Source of the DNA: Luzula sylvatica
Lineage: Eukaryota > Streptophyta > Magnoliopsida > Poales > Juncaceae
DNA: 64,000 nt
Assembly (NCBI GenBank): GCA_946800325.1
Contig: OX326959.1
Span: 45,755,566 to 45,819,565, forward strand
Reading direction: 5' to 3'
In this document: positions 23,274 through 36,010 of the stretch, in pieces
How positions within the stretch are numbered: position 1 is the first letter of the stretch
How the letters are laid out: each line of letters begins with the position of its first letter
The notes under the pieces: model-generated
The model's database searches: none
What the model was told of the DNA's origin: nothing
What the model saw: only the letters and a program-made list of their open reading frames with translations
Position numbers and translations under genes: made by a program

Positions 23274-25320
23274 AATTTTTTGAGAAAATCATGAAAAATG
23301 AAGTATTTTGCTTATTTTAGAGAACTATTTTGATCTTTTTTAGAAAAAATGATAATTGATATTTTTGAAGATGTTAGACTTCAGTTTTTTATTTTATGCA
23401 AAAAATAGGAAAAATAGAAATTTGTATGTGTTAGTCTTCAATCCCGGAGTTTTTTGAGAAAAAAATGAAAAATGAAGTTTTTGGTCATTTTAGTGAACTA
23501 TTTTGGTCTTTTTTCGAAAAAATTATAATTGATATTTTTTAAGGTGTTAGACTTCAGTTTTTGATTTTTTGCAAAAAATTGGAAAAATTGAAATTTGTTT
23601 GTGTTAGTCTTCAATCACGGAATTTTTTGAGAAAAACATGAAAAGTGAAGTATTTTGCTCATTTTAGAGAACTATTTTGGTCTTTTTTAGAAAAAATGAT
23701 AATTGATATTTTTGAAGGTGTTAGACTTCAGTTTTTGATTTTTTGCAAAAAATTGGAAAAATTGAAATTTGTATGTGTTAGTCTTCAATCCCGGAGTTTT
23801 TTGAGAAAAACATGAAAAATGAAGTATTTTGCTCATTTTAGTGAACTATTTTTGTCTTTTTTAGAAAAAATTATAATTGATATTTTTTAAGGTGTTAGAC
23901 TTCAATTTTTGATTTTTTGCAAAAAAATGGAAAAATTGAAATTTGTATGTGTTAGTCTTCAATCACGGAATTTTTTGAGAAAAACATGAAAAATGAAGTA
24001 TTTTGCTCATTTTAGTGAACTATTTTGGTCTTTTTTAGACTTCAGTTTTTTATTTTTTGCAAAAAATTGGAAAAATTGAAATTTGTATGTGTTAGTCTTC
24101 AATCACGGAATTTTTTGAGAAAATCATGAAAAATGAAGTATCTTGCTCATTTTAGAGAACTGTTTTGGTCTTTTTTAGAAAAAATGATAATTGATATTTT
24201 TGAAGGTGTTAGACTTCAGTTTTTGATTTTATGCAAAAAATAGCAAAAATAGAAATTTGTATGTGTTAGTCTTCAATCACGGAATTTTTTGAGAAAATCA
24301 TGAAAAATGAAGTATCTTGCTCATTTTAGAGAACTGTTTTGGTCTTTTTTAGAAAAAATGATAATTGATATTTTTGAAGGTGTTAGACTTCAGTTTTTGA
24401 TTTTATGCAAAAAATAGCAAAAATAGAAATTTGTATGTGTTAGTCTTCAATCCCGGAGTTTTTTGAGAAAAACATGAAAAATGAAGTATTTTGCTCATTT
24501 TAGAGAATTATTTTGGTCTTTTTTAGAAAAAATGATAATTGATATTTTTTAAGGTGTTAGACTTCATTTTTTGATTTTTTGCAAAAAATTGGAAAAATTG
24601 AAATTTGTATGTGTTACTCTTCAATCACGGAATTTTTTGAGAAAATCATGAAAAATGAAGTATTTTGCTTATTTTAGAGAACTATTTTGATCTTTTTTAG
24701 AAAAAATGATAATTGATATTTTTGAAGGTGTTAGACTTCAGTTTTTTATGTTATGCAAAAAATAGGAAAAATAGAAATGTGTATTTGTTAGTCTTCAATC
24801 CCGGAGTTTTTCGAGAAAAACATGAAAAATGAAGTATTTTGCTCATTTTAGAGAACTATTTTGGTCCTTTTTAGAAAAAATGATAATTGATATTTTTGAA
24901 GGTTAGACTTCAGTTTTTAATTTTTTGCAAAAAATTGGAAAAAATTGAAATTTGTATGTGTTAGTCTTCAATCACGGAATTTTTTGAGAAAAACTTGAAA
25001 AATGAAATATTTTGCTCATTTTAGAGAACTATTTTGTTCTTTTTTAGAAAAAATGATAATTGATATTTTTGAAGGTGTTAGACTTCAGTTTTTGATTTTT
25101 TGCAAAAAATTGGAAAAATTGAAATTTGTTTGTATTAGTCTTTAATCCCGGAGTTTTTTGAGAAAAACATGAAAAATGAAGTATTTTGCTCATTTTAGTG
25201 AACTATTTTGGACTTTTTTAGAAAAAATGATAATTGATATTTTTTAAGGTGTTAGACTTCAGTTTTTGATTTTTTGCAAAAAATTGGAAAAATTGAAATT
25301 TGTATGTGTTAGTCTTCAAT
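21760..25320 (+). repeat. 3.6-kb satellite block duplicated ~9.6 kb upstream, right copy
   Basis: Partner of 12150-15700. It overlaps the second 2.4-kb copy on its left. Small differences include GAAGTTTTTGGTC, shorter by one T than at 13869, and GAACTG in place of GAACCG near 14730. Past its right end the same long duplication goes on at an offset of 9779 bp because one extra 174-bp monomer is present near 25400. Confidence 0.8.
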
Positions 25321-25492
25321 CAAGGAATTTTTTGAGAAAAACATGAAAAATGAAGTATTTTGCTCATTTTAGAGAACTATTTTTGTCTTTTTTAGAAAAA
25401 ATGATAATTGATATTATTTAAGGTGTTAGACTTCAGTTTTTGATTTTTTGAAAAAAATTGGAAAAATTGAAATTTGTATGTGTTAGTCTTCA

Positions 25493-27372
25493 ATCACGGA
25501 ATTTTTTGAGAAAAACATGAAAAGTGAAGTATTTTGCTCATTTTAGAGAACTATTTTGGTCTTTTTTAGAAAAAATGATAATTGATATTTTTGAAGGTGT
25601 TAGACTTCAGTTTTTTATTTTTTGCAAAAAATTGGAAAAATTGAAATTTGTATGTGTTAGTCTTCAATCCCGGAGTTTTTTGAGAAAAACATGAAAAATG
25701 AAGTATTTTGCTCATTTTAGTGAACTATTTTAGTCTTTTTTAGAAAAAATGATAATTGATATTATTTAAGGTGTTAGACTTCAGTTTTTGATTTTTTTAA
25801 AAAAATTGGAAAAAGAGAAATTTGTATGTGTTAGTCTTCAATCACGGAGTTTTTCGCGAAAAACATGAAAAATGAAGTATTTTGCTCATTTTAGAGAACT
25901 ACTTTGGTCTTTTTTAGAAAAAATGATAATTGATATTTTTGAAGGTGTTAGACTTCAGTTTTTGATTTTTTGCAAAAAATTGGAAAAATTGAAATTTGTA
26001 TGTGTTAGTCTTCAATCCCGGAGTTTTTTGAGAAAAACATGAAAAATGAAGTATTTTGCTCATTTTAGTGAACTATTTTAGTCTTTTTTAGAAAAAATGA
26101 TAATTGATATTATTTAAGGTGTTAGACTTCAGTTTTTGATTTTTTGAAAAAAATTGGAAAAAGAGAAATTTGTATGTGTTAGTCTTCAATCACGGAATTT
26201 TTTGAGAAAAACATGAAAAATGAAGTATTTTTCTCATTTTAGAGAACTATTTTGGTCTTTTTTAGAAAAAATGATAATTGATATTTTTGAAGGTGTTAGA
26301 CTTCAGTTTTTGATTTTTTGCAAAAAATTGGAAAAATTGAAATTTGTATGTGTTACTCTTCAATCACGGAATGTTTTGAGAAAATCATGAAAAATGAAGT
26401 AGTTTGCTCATTTTAGAGAACTATTTTGGTCTTTCTTAGAAAAAATGATAATTGATATTTTTTAAGGTGTTAGACTTCAGTTTTTGCTTTTATGCAAAAA
26501 ATTTGAAAAATTGAAATTTGTATGTGTTAGTCTTCAATCCCGGAGTTTTTTGAGAAAAACATGAAAAATGAAGTATTTTGCTCATTCTAGTGAACTATTT
26601 TGGTCTTTTTTAGAAAAAATGATAATTGATATTTTTTAAGGTGTTAGACTTCAGTTTTTGATTTTTTGCAAAAAAATGGAAAAATAGAAATTTGTATGAG
26701 TTAGTCTTCAATCACGGAATTTTTTGAGAAAAACATGAAAAATGAAGTATTTTGCTCATTTTGGAGAAATATTTTGGTGTTTTTTAGGCTTCAGTTTTTG
26801 ATTTTTTGAAAAAAATTGGAAAAATTGAAATTTGTATGTGTTAGTCTTCAATGACGGAATTTTTTGAGAAAAACATGAAAAGTGAAGTATTTTGCTCATT
26901 TTAGAGAACTATTTTGGTCTTTTTTAGAAAAAATGATAATTGATATTTTTGAAGGTGTTAGACTTCAGTTTTTGATTTTTTGAAAAAAATTGGAAAAATT
27001 GAAATTTGTATGTGTTAGTCTTCAATCACGGAATTTTTTGAGAAAAACATGAAAAGTGAAGTATTTTGCTCATTTTAGAGAACTATTTTGGTCTTTTTTA
27101 GAAAAAATGATAATTGATATTTTTGAAGGTGTTAGACTTCAGTTTTTTATTTTTTGCAAAAAATAAGAAAAATAGAAATGTGTATGTGTTAGTCTTCAAT
27201 CCCGGAGTTTTTCGAGAAAAACATGAAAAATGAAGTATTTTGCTCATTTTAGAGAACTACTTTGGTCTTTTTTAGAAAAAATGATAATTGATATTTTTGA
27301 AGGTGTTAGACTTCAGTTTTTGATTTTTTGAAAAAAATTGGAAAAATTGAAATTTGTATGTGTTAGTCTTCA
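25493..27372 (+). repeat. 11-monomer HOR (1880 bp), right group copy 1
   Basis: Same monomer order as 15710-17589, at an offset of 9779 bp (TCTTTCTTAG 16651 and 26430; CATTCTAG 16804 and 26583). Its short monomer has TTAGGCTTCAG (about 26785) where others have TTAGACTTCAG. Confidence 0.85.
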
Positions 27373-29252
27373 ATCACGGAATTTTTTGAGAAAAACATGA
27401 AAAGTGAAGTATTTTGCTCATTTTAGAGAACTATTTTGGTCTTTTTTAGAAAAAATGATAATTGATATTTTTGAAGGTGTTAGACTTCAGTTTTTGATTT
27501 TTTGCAAAAAATTGGAAAAATTGAAATTTGTATGTGTTAGTCTTCAATCCCGGAGTTTTTTGAGAAAAACATGAAAAATGAAGTATTTTGCTCATTTTAG
27601 TGAACTATTTTAGTCTTTTTTAGAAAAAATGATAATTGATATTATTTAAGGTGTTAGACTTCAGTTTTTGATTTTTTGAAAAAAATTGGAAAAAGAGAAA
27701 TTTGTATGTGTTAGTCTTCAATCACGGAGTTTTTCGAGAAAAACATGAAAAATGAAGTATTTTGCTCATTTTAGAGAACTACTTTGGTCTTTTTTAGAAA
27801 AAATGATAATTGATATTTTTGAAGGTGTTAGACTTCAGTTTTTGATTTTTTGCAAAAAATTGGAAAAATTGAAATTTGTATGTGTTAGTCTTCAATCCCG
27901 GAGTTTTTTAAGAAAAACATGAAAAATGAAGTATTTTGCTCATTTTAGTGAACTATTTTAGTCTTTTTTAGAAAAAATGATAATTGATATTATTTAAGGT
28001 GTTAGACTTCAGTTTTTGATTTTTTGAAAAAAATTGGAAAAAGAGAAATTTGTATGTGTTAGTCTTCAATCACGGAATTTTTTGAGAAAAACATGAAAAA
28101 TGAAGTATTTTTCTCATTTTAGAGAACTATTTTGGTCTTTTTTAGAAAAAATGATAATTGATATTTTTGAAGGTGTTAGACTTCAGTTTTTGATTTTTTG
28201 CAAAAAATTGGAAAAATTGAAATTTGTATGTGTTACTCTTCAATCACGGAATGTTTTGAGAAAATCATGAAAAATGAAGTAGTTTGCTCATTTTAGAGAA
28301 CTATTTTGGTCTTTCTTAGAAAAAATGATAATTGATATTTTTTAAGGTGTTAGACTTCAGTTTTTGCTTTTATGCAAAAAATTGGAAAAATTGAAATTTG
28401 TATGTGTTAGTCTTCAATCCCGGAGTTTTTTGAGAAAAACATGAAAAATGAAGTATTTTGCTCATTCTAGTGAACTATTTTGGTCTTTTTTAGAAAAAAT
28501 GATAATTGATATTTTTTAAGGTGTTAGACTTCAGTTTTTGATTTTTTGCAAAAAAATGGAAAAATAGAAATTTGTATGAGTTAGTCTTCAATCACGGAAT
28601 TTTTTGAGAAAAACATGAAAAATGAAGTATTTTGCTCATTTTGGAGAAATATTTTGGTGTTTTTTAGACTTCAGTTTTTGATTTTTTGCAAAAAATTGGA
28701 AAAATTGAAATTTGTATGTGTTAGTCTTCAATCACGGAATTTTTTGAGAAAAACATGAAAAGTGAAGTATTTTGCTCATTTTAGAGAACTATTTTGGTCT
28801 TTTTTAGAAAAAATGATAATTGATATTTTTGAAGGTGTTAGACTTCAGTTTTTGATTTTTTGAAAAAAATTGGAAAAATTGAAATTTGTATGTGTTAGTC
28901 TTCAATCACGGAATTTTTTGAGAAAAACATGAAAAGTGAAGTATTTTGCTCATTTTAGAGAACTATTTTGGTCTTTTTTAGAAAAAATGATAATTGATAT
29001 TTTTGAAGGTGTTAGACTTCAGTTTTTTATTTTTTGCAAAAAATAAGAAAAATAGAAATGTGTATGTGTTAGTCTTCAATCCCGGAGTTTTTCGAGAAAA
29101 ACATGAAAAATGAAGTATTTTGCTCATTTTAGAGAACTACTTTGGTCTTTTTTAGAAAAAATGATAATTGATATTTTTGAAGGTGTTAGACTTCAGTTTT
29201 TGATTTTTTGAAAAAAATTGGAAAAATTGAAATTTGTATGTGTTAGTCTTCA
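27373..29252 (+). repeat. 11-monomer HOR (1880 bp), right group copy 2
   Basis: Markers are 1880 bp after copy 1: TCTTTCTTAG at 28310, CATTCTAG at 28463, GAGAACTACTTTGG near 27250 and 29130. The short monomer junction is at about 28665. Confidence 0.85.
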
Positions 29253-31370
29253 ATCACGGAATTTTTTGAGAAAAACATGAAAAGTGAAGTATTTTGCTCA
29301 TTTTAGAGAACTATTTTGGTCTTTTTTAGAAAAAATGATAATTGATATTTTTGAAGGTGTTAGACTTCAGTTTTTTATTTTTTGCAAAAAATTGGAAAAA
29401 TGGAAATTTGTATGTGTTAGTCTTCAATCCCGGAGTTTTTTGAGAAAAACATGAAAAATGAAGTATTTTGCTCATTTTAGTGAACTATTTTAGTCTTTTT
29501 TAGAAAAAATGATAATTGATATTATTTAAGGTGTTAGACTTCAGTTTTTGATTTTTTGAAAAAAATTGGAAAAAGAGAAATTTGTATGTGTTAGTCTTCA
29601 ATCACGGAGTTTTTCGAGAAAAACATGAAAAATGAAGTATTTTGCTCATTTTAGAGAACTACTTTGGTCTTTTTTAGAAAAAATGATAATTGATATTTTT
29701 GAAGGTGTTAGACTTCAGTTTTTGATTTTTTGCAAAAAATTGGAAAAATTGAAATTTGTATGTGTTAGTCTTCAATCCCGGAGTTTTTTGAGAAAAACAT
29801 GAAAAATGAAGTATTTTGCTCATTTTAGTGAACTATTTTAGTCTTTTTTAGAAAAAATGATAATTGATATTATTTAAGGTGTTAGACTTCAGTTTTTGAT
29901 TTTTTGAAAAAAATTGGAAAAAGAGAAATTTGTATGTGTTAGTCTTCAATCACGGAATTTTTTGAGAAAAACATGAAAAATGAAGTATTTTGCTCATTCT
30001 AGTGAACTATTTTGGTCTTTTTTAGAAAAAATGATAATTGATATTTTTTAAGGTGTTAGACTTCAGTTTTTGATTTTTTGCAAAAAAATGGAAAAATAGA
30101 AATTTGTATGAGTTAGTCTTCAATCACGGAATTTTTTGAGAAAAACATGAAAAATGAAGTATTTTGCTCATTTTGGAGAAATATTTTGGTGTTTTTTAGA
30201 CTTCAGTTTTTGATTTTTTGCAAAAAATTGGAAAAATTGAAATTTGTATGTGTTAGTCTTCAATCACGGAGTTTTTTGAGAAAAACATGAAAAGTGAAGT
30301 ATTTTGCTCATTTTAGAGAACTATTTTGGTCTTTTTTAGAAAAAATGATAATTGATATTTTTGAAGGTGTTAGACTTCAGTTTTTTATTTTTTGCAAAAA
30401 ATTGGAAAAATTGAAATTTGTATGTGTTAGTCTTCAATCCCGGAGTTTTTTGAGAAAAACATGAAAAATGAAGTATTTTGCTCATTTTAGAGAACTACTT
30501 TGGTCTTTTTTAGAAAAAATGATAATTGATATTTTTGAAGGTGTTAGACTTCAGTTTTTGATTTTTTGAAAAAAATTGGAAAAATTGAAATTTGTATGTG
30601 TTAGTCTTCAATCACGGAATTTTTTGAGAAAAACATGAAAAGTGAAGTATTTTGCTCATTTTAGAGAACTATTTTGGTCTTTTTTAGAAAAAATGATAAT
30701 TGATATTTTTGAAGGTGTTAGACTTCAGTTTTTTATTTTTTGCAAAAAATAAGAAAAATAGAAATGTGTATGTGTTAGTCTTCAATCCCGGAGTTTTTCG
30801 AGAAAAACATGAAAAATGAAGTATTTTGCTCATTTTAGAGAACTACTTTGGTCTTTTTTAGAAAAAATGATAATTGATATTTTTGAAGGTGTTAGACTTC
30901 AGTTTTTGATTTTTTGAAAAAAATTGGAAAAATTGAAATTTGTATGTGTTAGTCTTCAATCACGGAATTTTTTGAGAAAAACATGAAAAGTGAAGTATTT
31001 TGCTCATTTTAGAGAACTATTTTGGTCTTTTTTAGAAAAAATGATAATTGATATTTTTGAAGGTGTTAGACTTCAGTTTTTTATTTTTTGCAAAAAATTG
31101 GAAAAATTGAAATTTGTATGTGTTAGTCTTCAATCCCGGAGTTTTTTGAGAAAAATATGAAAAATGAAGTATTTTGCTCATTTTAGTGAACTATTTTAGT
31201 CTTTTTTAGAAAAAATGATGATTGATATTATTTAAGGTGTTAGACTTCAGTTTTTGATTTTTTGAAAAAAATTGGAAAAAGAGAAATTTGTATGTGTTAG
31301 TCTTCAATCACGGAATTTTTTGAGAAAAACATGAAAAATGAAGTATTTTTCTCATTTTAGAGAACTATTT
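29253..31370 (+). repeat. Shortened versions of the 1880-bp HOR
   Basis: CATTCTAG markers fall at 28463, 29995 and 31701, spacings of 1532 and 1706 bp. These equal 9 x 174 - 34 and 10 x 174 - 34, so two monomers and one monomer respectively are missing compared with the 11-monomer unit. The 1532-bp version lacks the GTAGTTTGCTC/TCTTTCTTAG monomers. Short monomer junction at about 30197. No gene. Confidence 0.8.
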
Positions 31371-33250
31371 TGGTCTTTTTTAGAAAAAATGATAATTGAT
31401 ATTTTTGAAGGTGTTAGACTTCAGTTTTTGATTTTTTGCAAAAAATTGGAAAAATTGAAATTTGTATGTGTTACTCTTCAATCACGGAATGTTTTGAGAA
31501 AATCATGAAAAATGAAGTAGTTTGCTCATTTTAGAGAACTATTTTGGTCTTTTTTAGAAAAAATGATATTTGATATTTTTTAAGGTGTTAGACTTCAGTT
31601 TTTGCTTTTATGCAAAAAATTGGAAAAATTGAAATTTGTATGTGTTAGTCTTCAATCCCGGAGTTTTTTGAGAAAAACATGAAAAATGAAGTATTTTGCT
31701 CATTCTAGTGAACTATTTTGGTCTTTTTTAGAAAAAATGATAATTGATATTTTTTAAGGTGTTAGACTTCAGTTTTTGATTTTTTGCAAAAAAATGGAAA
31801 AATAGAAATTTGTATGTGTTAGTCTTCAATCACGGAATTTTTTGAGAAAAACATGAAAAATGAAGTATTTTGCTCATTTTGGAGAACTATTTTGGTGTTT
31901 TTTAGACTTCAGTTTTTGATTTTTTGCAAAAAATTGGAAAAATTGAAATTTGTATGTGTTAGTCTTCAATCACGGAATTTTTTGAGAAAAACATGAAAAA
32001 TGAAGTATCTTGCTCATTTTAGAGAACTGTTTTGGTCTTTTTTTGAAAAAATGATAATTGATATTTTTGAAGGTGTTAGACTTCAGTTTTTGATTTTATG
32101 CAAAAAATAAGAAAAATAGAAATTTGTATGTGTTAGTCTTCAATCCCGGAGTTTTTTGAGAAAAACATGAAAAATGAAGTATTTTGCTCATTTTAGAGAA
32201 CTATTTTCGTCCTTTTTGGAAAAAATGATAATTGATATTTTTGTAGGTGTTAGACTTCATTTTCTAATTTTTTGCAAAAAATTGGAAAAATTGAAATTTG
32301 TATGTGTTACTGTTCAATCACGGAATTTTTTGAGAAAATCATTAAAAATGAAGTATTTTGCTTATTTTAGAGAACTATTTTGATCTTTTTTAGAAAAAAT
32401 GATAATTGATATTTTTGAAGGAGTTAGACTTCAGTTTTTTATTTTATGCAAAAAATAAGAAAAATAGAAATGTGTATGTGTTAGTCTTCAATCCCGGAGT
32501 TTTTCGAGAAAAACATGAAAAATGAAGTATTTTGCTCATTTTAGAGAACTACTTTGGTCTTTTTTAGAAAAAATGATAATTGATATTTTTGAAGGTGTTA
32601 GTCTTCAGTTTTTGATTTTTTGAAAAAAATTGGAAAAATTGAAATTTGTATGTGTTAGTCTTCAATCACGGAATTTTTTGAGAAAAACATGAAAAGTGAA
32701 GTATTTTGCTCATTTTAGAGAACTATTTTGGTCTTTTTTAGAAAAAATGATAATTGATATTTTTGAAGGTGTTAGACTTCAGTTTTTTATTTTTTGCAAA
32801 AAATTGGAAAAATTGAAATTTGTATGTGTTAGTCTTCAATCCCGGAGTTTTTTGAGAAAAACATGAAAAATGAAGTACTTTGCTCATTTTAGTGAACTAT
32901 TTTAGTCTTTTTTAGAAAAAATGATAATTGATATTATTTAAGGTGTTAGACTTCAGTTTTTGATTTTTTGAAAAAAATTGGAAAAAGAGAAATTTGTATG
33001 TGTTAGTCTTCAATCACGGAATTTTTTGAGAAAAACATGAAAAATGAAGTATTTTTCTCATTTTAGAGAACTATTTTGGTCTTTTTTAGAAAAAATGATA
33101 ATTGATATTTTTGAAGGTGTTAGACTTCAGTTTTTGATTTTTTGCAAAAAATTGGAAAAATTGAAATTTGTATGTGTTACTCTTCAATCACGGAATGTTT
33201 TGAGAAAATCATGAAAAATGAAGTAGTTTGCTCATTTTACAGAACTATTT
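31371..33250 (+). repeat. 1880-bp HOR variant, copy 1
   Basis: TTGCTTTTATGC recurs at 31601 and 33481 and CATTCTAG at 31701 and 33581, both 1880 bp apart. The contents differ from the earlier 1880-bp units: they include GTATCTTGCTC/GAACTGTTTTGG monomers, CTATTTTCGTC, and TTACTGTTCAATC with CATTAAAAATG. Confidence 0.8.
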
Positions 33251-35130
33251 TGGTCTTTTTTAGAAAAAATGATAATTGATATTTTTGAAGGTGTTAGACT
33301 TCAGTTTTTGATTTTTTGCAAAAAATTGGAAAAATTGAAATTTGTATGTGTTACTCTTCAATCACGGAATGTTTTGAGAAAATCATGAAAAATGAAGTAG
33401 TTTGCTCATTTTAGATAACTATTTTGGTCTTTTTTAGAAAAAATGATAATTGATATTTTTTAAGGTGTTAGACTTCAGTTTTTGCTTTTATGCAAAAAAT
33501 TGGAAAAATTGAAATTTGTATGTGTTAGTCTTCAATCCCAGAGTTTTTTAAGAAAAACATGAAAAATGAAGTATTTTGCTCATTCTAGTGAACTATTTTG
33601 GTCTTTTTTAGAAAAAATGATAATTGATATTTTTTAAGGTGTTAGACTTCAGTTTTTGATTTTTTGCAAAAAAATGGAAAAATAGAAATTTGTATGTGTT
33701 AGTCTTCAATCACGGAATTTTTTGAGAAAAACATGAAAAATGAAGTATTTTGCTCATTTTGGAGAACTATTTTGGTGTTTTTTAGACTTCAGTTTTTGAT
33801 TTTTTGCAAAAAATTGGAAAAATTGAAATTTGTATGTGTTAGTCTTCAATCACGGAATTTTTTGAGAAAAACATCAAAAATGAAGTATCTTGCTCATTTT
33901 AGAGAACTGTTTTGGTCTTTTTTAGAAAAAATGATAATTGATATTTTTGAAGGTGTTAGACTTCAGTTTTTGATTTTATGCAAAAAATAAGAAAAATAAA
34001 AATTTGTATGTGTTAGTCTTCAATCCCGGAGTTTTTTGAGAAAAACATGAAAAATGAAGTATTTTGCTCATTTTAGAGAACTATTTTCGTCTTTTTTGGA
34101 AAAAATGATAATTGATATTTTTGAAGGTGTTAGACTTCATATTCTAATTTTTTGCAAAAAATTGGAAAAATTGAAATTTGTATGTGTTACTGTTCAATCA
34201 CGGAATTTTTTGAGAAAATCATTAAAAATGAAGTATTTTGCTTATTTTAGAGAACTATTTTGATCTTTTTTAGAAAAAATGATAATTGATATTTTTGAAG
34301 GAGTTAGACTTCAGTTTTTTATTTTATGCAAAAAATAAGAAAAATAGAAATGTGTATGTGTTAGTCTTCAATCCCGGAGTTTTTCAAGAAAAACATGAAA
34401 AATGAAGTATTTTGCTCATTTTAGAGAACTACTTTGGTCTTTTTTAGAAAAAATGATAATTGATATTTTTGAAGGTGTTAGACTTCAGTTTTTGATTTTT
34501 TGAAAAAAATTGGAAAAATTGAAATTTGTATGTGTTAGTCTTCAATCACGGAATTTTTTGAGAAAAACATGAAAAGTGAAGTATTTTGCTCATTTTAGAG
34601 AACTATTTTGGTCTTTTTTAGAAAAAATGATAATTGATATTTTTGAAGGAGTTAGACTTCAGTTTTTTATTTTTTGCAAAAAATTGGAAAAATTGAAATT
34701 TGTATGTGTTAGTCTTCAATCACGGAGTTTTTTGAGAAAAACATGAAAAATGAAGTATTTTGCTCATTTTAGTGAACTATTTTAGTCTTTTTTAGAAAAA
34801 ATGATAATTGATATTATTTAAGGTGTTAGACTTCAGTTTTTGATTTTTTGAAAAAAAATGGAAAAAGAGAAATTTGTATGTGTTAGTCTTCAATCACGGA
34901 ATTTTTTGAGAAAAACATGAAAAATGAAGTATTTTTCTCATTTTAGAGAACTATTTTGGTCTTTTTTAGAAAAAATGATAATTGATATTTTTGAAGGTGT
35001 TAGACTTCAGTTTTTGATTTTTTGCAAAAAATTGGAAAAATTGAAATTTGTATGTGTTACTCTTCAATCACGGAATGTTTTGAGAAAATCATGAAAAATG
35101 AAGTAGTTTGCTCATTTTAGAGAACTATTT
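33251..35130 (+). repeat. 1880-bp HOR variant, copy 2
   Basis: Offset of 1880 bp from the previous unit is held at 32174/34054 and near 32890/34770. The tract before it (33200-33420) holds two successive GTAGTTTGCTC / CACGGAATGTTTTGAG monomers, a local one-monomer duplication. The pattern fades into the next zone near 35130. Confidence 0.75.
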
Positions 35131-36010
35131 TGGTCTTTTTTAGAAAAAATGATAATTGATATTTTTGAAGGTGTTAGACTTCAGTTTTTGATTTTATGCA
35201 AAAAATAGGAAAAATAGAAATTTGTATGTGTTAGTCTTCAATCCCGGAGTTTTTCGAGAAAAACATGAAAAATGAAGTATTTTGCTCATTTTAGAGAACT
35301 ATTTTGGTCTCTTTTACAAAAAATGATAATTGATATTTTTGAAGGTGTTAAACTTCAGTTTTTTATTTTTTTCAAAAAATTGGAAAAATTGAAATTTGTA
35401 TGTGTTAGTCTTCAATCACGGAATTTTTTGAGAAAAACATGAAAAATGAAGTATTTTTCTCATTTTAGAGAACTATTTTGGTCTTTTTTAGAAAAAATGA
35501 TAATTGATATTTTTGAAGGTGTTAGACTTCAGTTTTTGATTTTTTGCAAAAAATTGGAAAAATTGAAATTTGTATGTGTTACTCTTCAATCACGGAATGT
35601 TTTGAGAAAATCATGAAAAATGAAGTAGTTTGCTCATTTTAGAGAACTATTTTGATCTTTTTTAGAAAAAATGATAATTGATATTTTTGAAGGTGTTAGA
35701 TTTCAGTTTTTGATTTTATGCAAAAAATAGGAAAAATAGAAATTTGTATGTGTTAGTCTTCAATCCCGGAGTTTTTCGAGAAAAACATGAAAAATGAAGT
35801 ATTTTGCTCATTTTAGAGAACTATTTTGGTCTCTTTTACAAAAAATGATAATTGATATTTTTGAAGGTGTTAAACTTCAGTTTTTTATTTTTTGCAAAAA
35901 ATTGGAAAAATTGAAATTTGTATGTGTTAGTCTTCAATCACGGAATTTTTTGAGAAAATCTTGAAAAATGAAGTATTTTGCTCATTTTAGAGAACTATTT
36001 TGTTCTTTTT
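35131..36010 (+). repeat. Transition into the 6-monomer HOR zone
   Basis: GTCTCTTTTAC markers at 35307, 35829 and 36351 are 522 bp (three monomers) apart, shorter than the 1044-bp spacing that follows. Monomers alternate between the TTTTTCTCATTTT class of the 1880-bp HOR and the GATTTCAG class of the 1044-bp HOR, so this is a mixing boundary. No gene. Confidence 0.7.
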
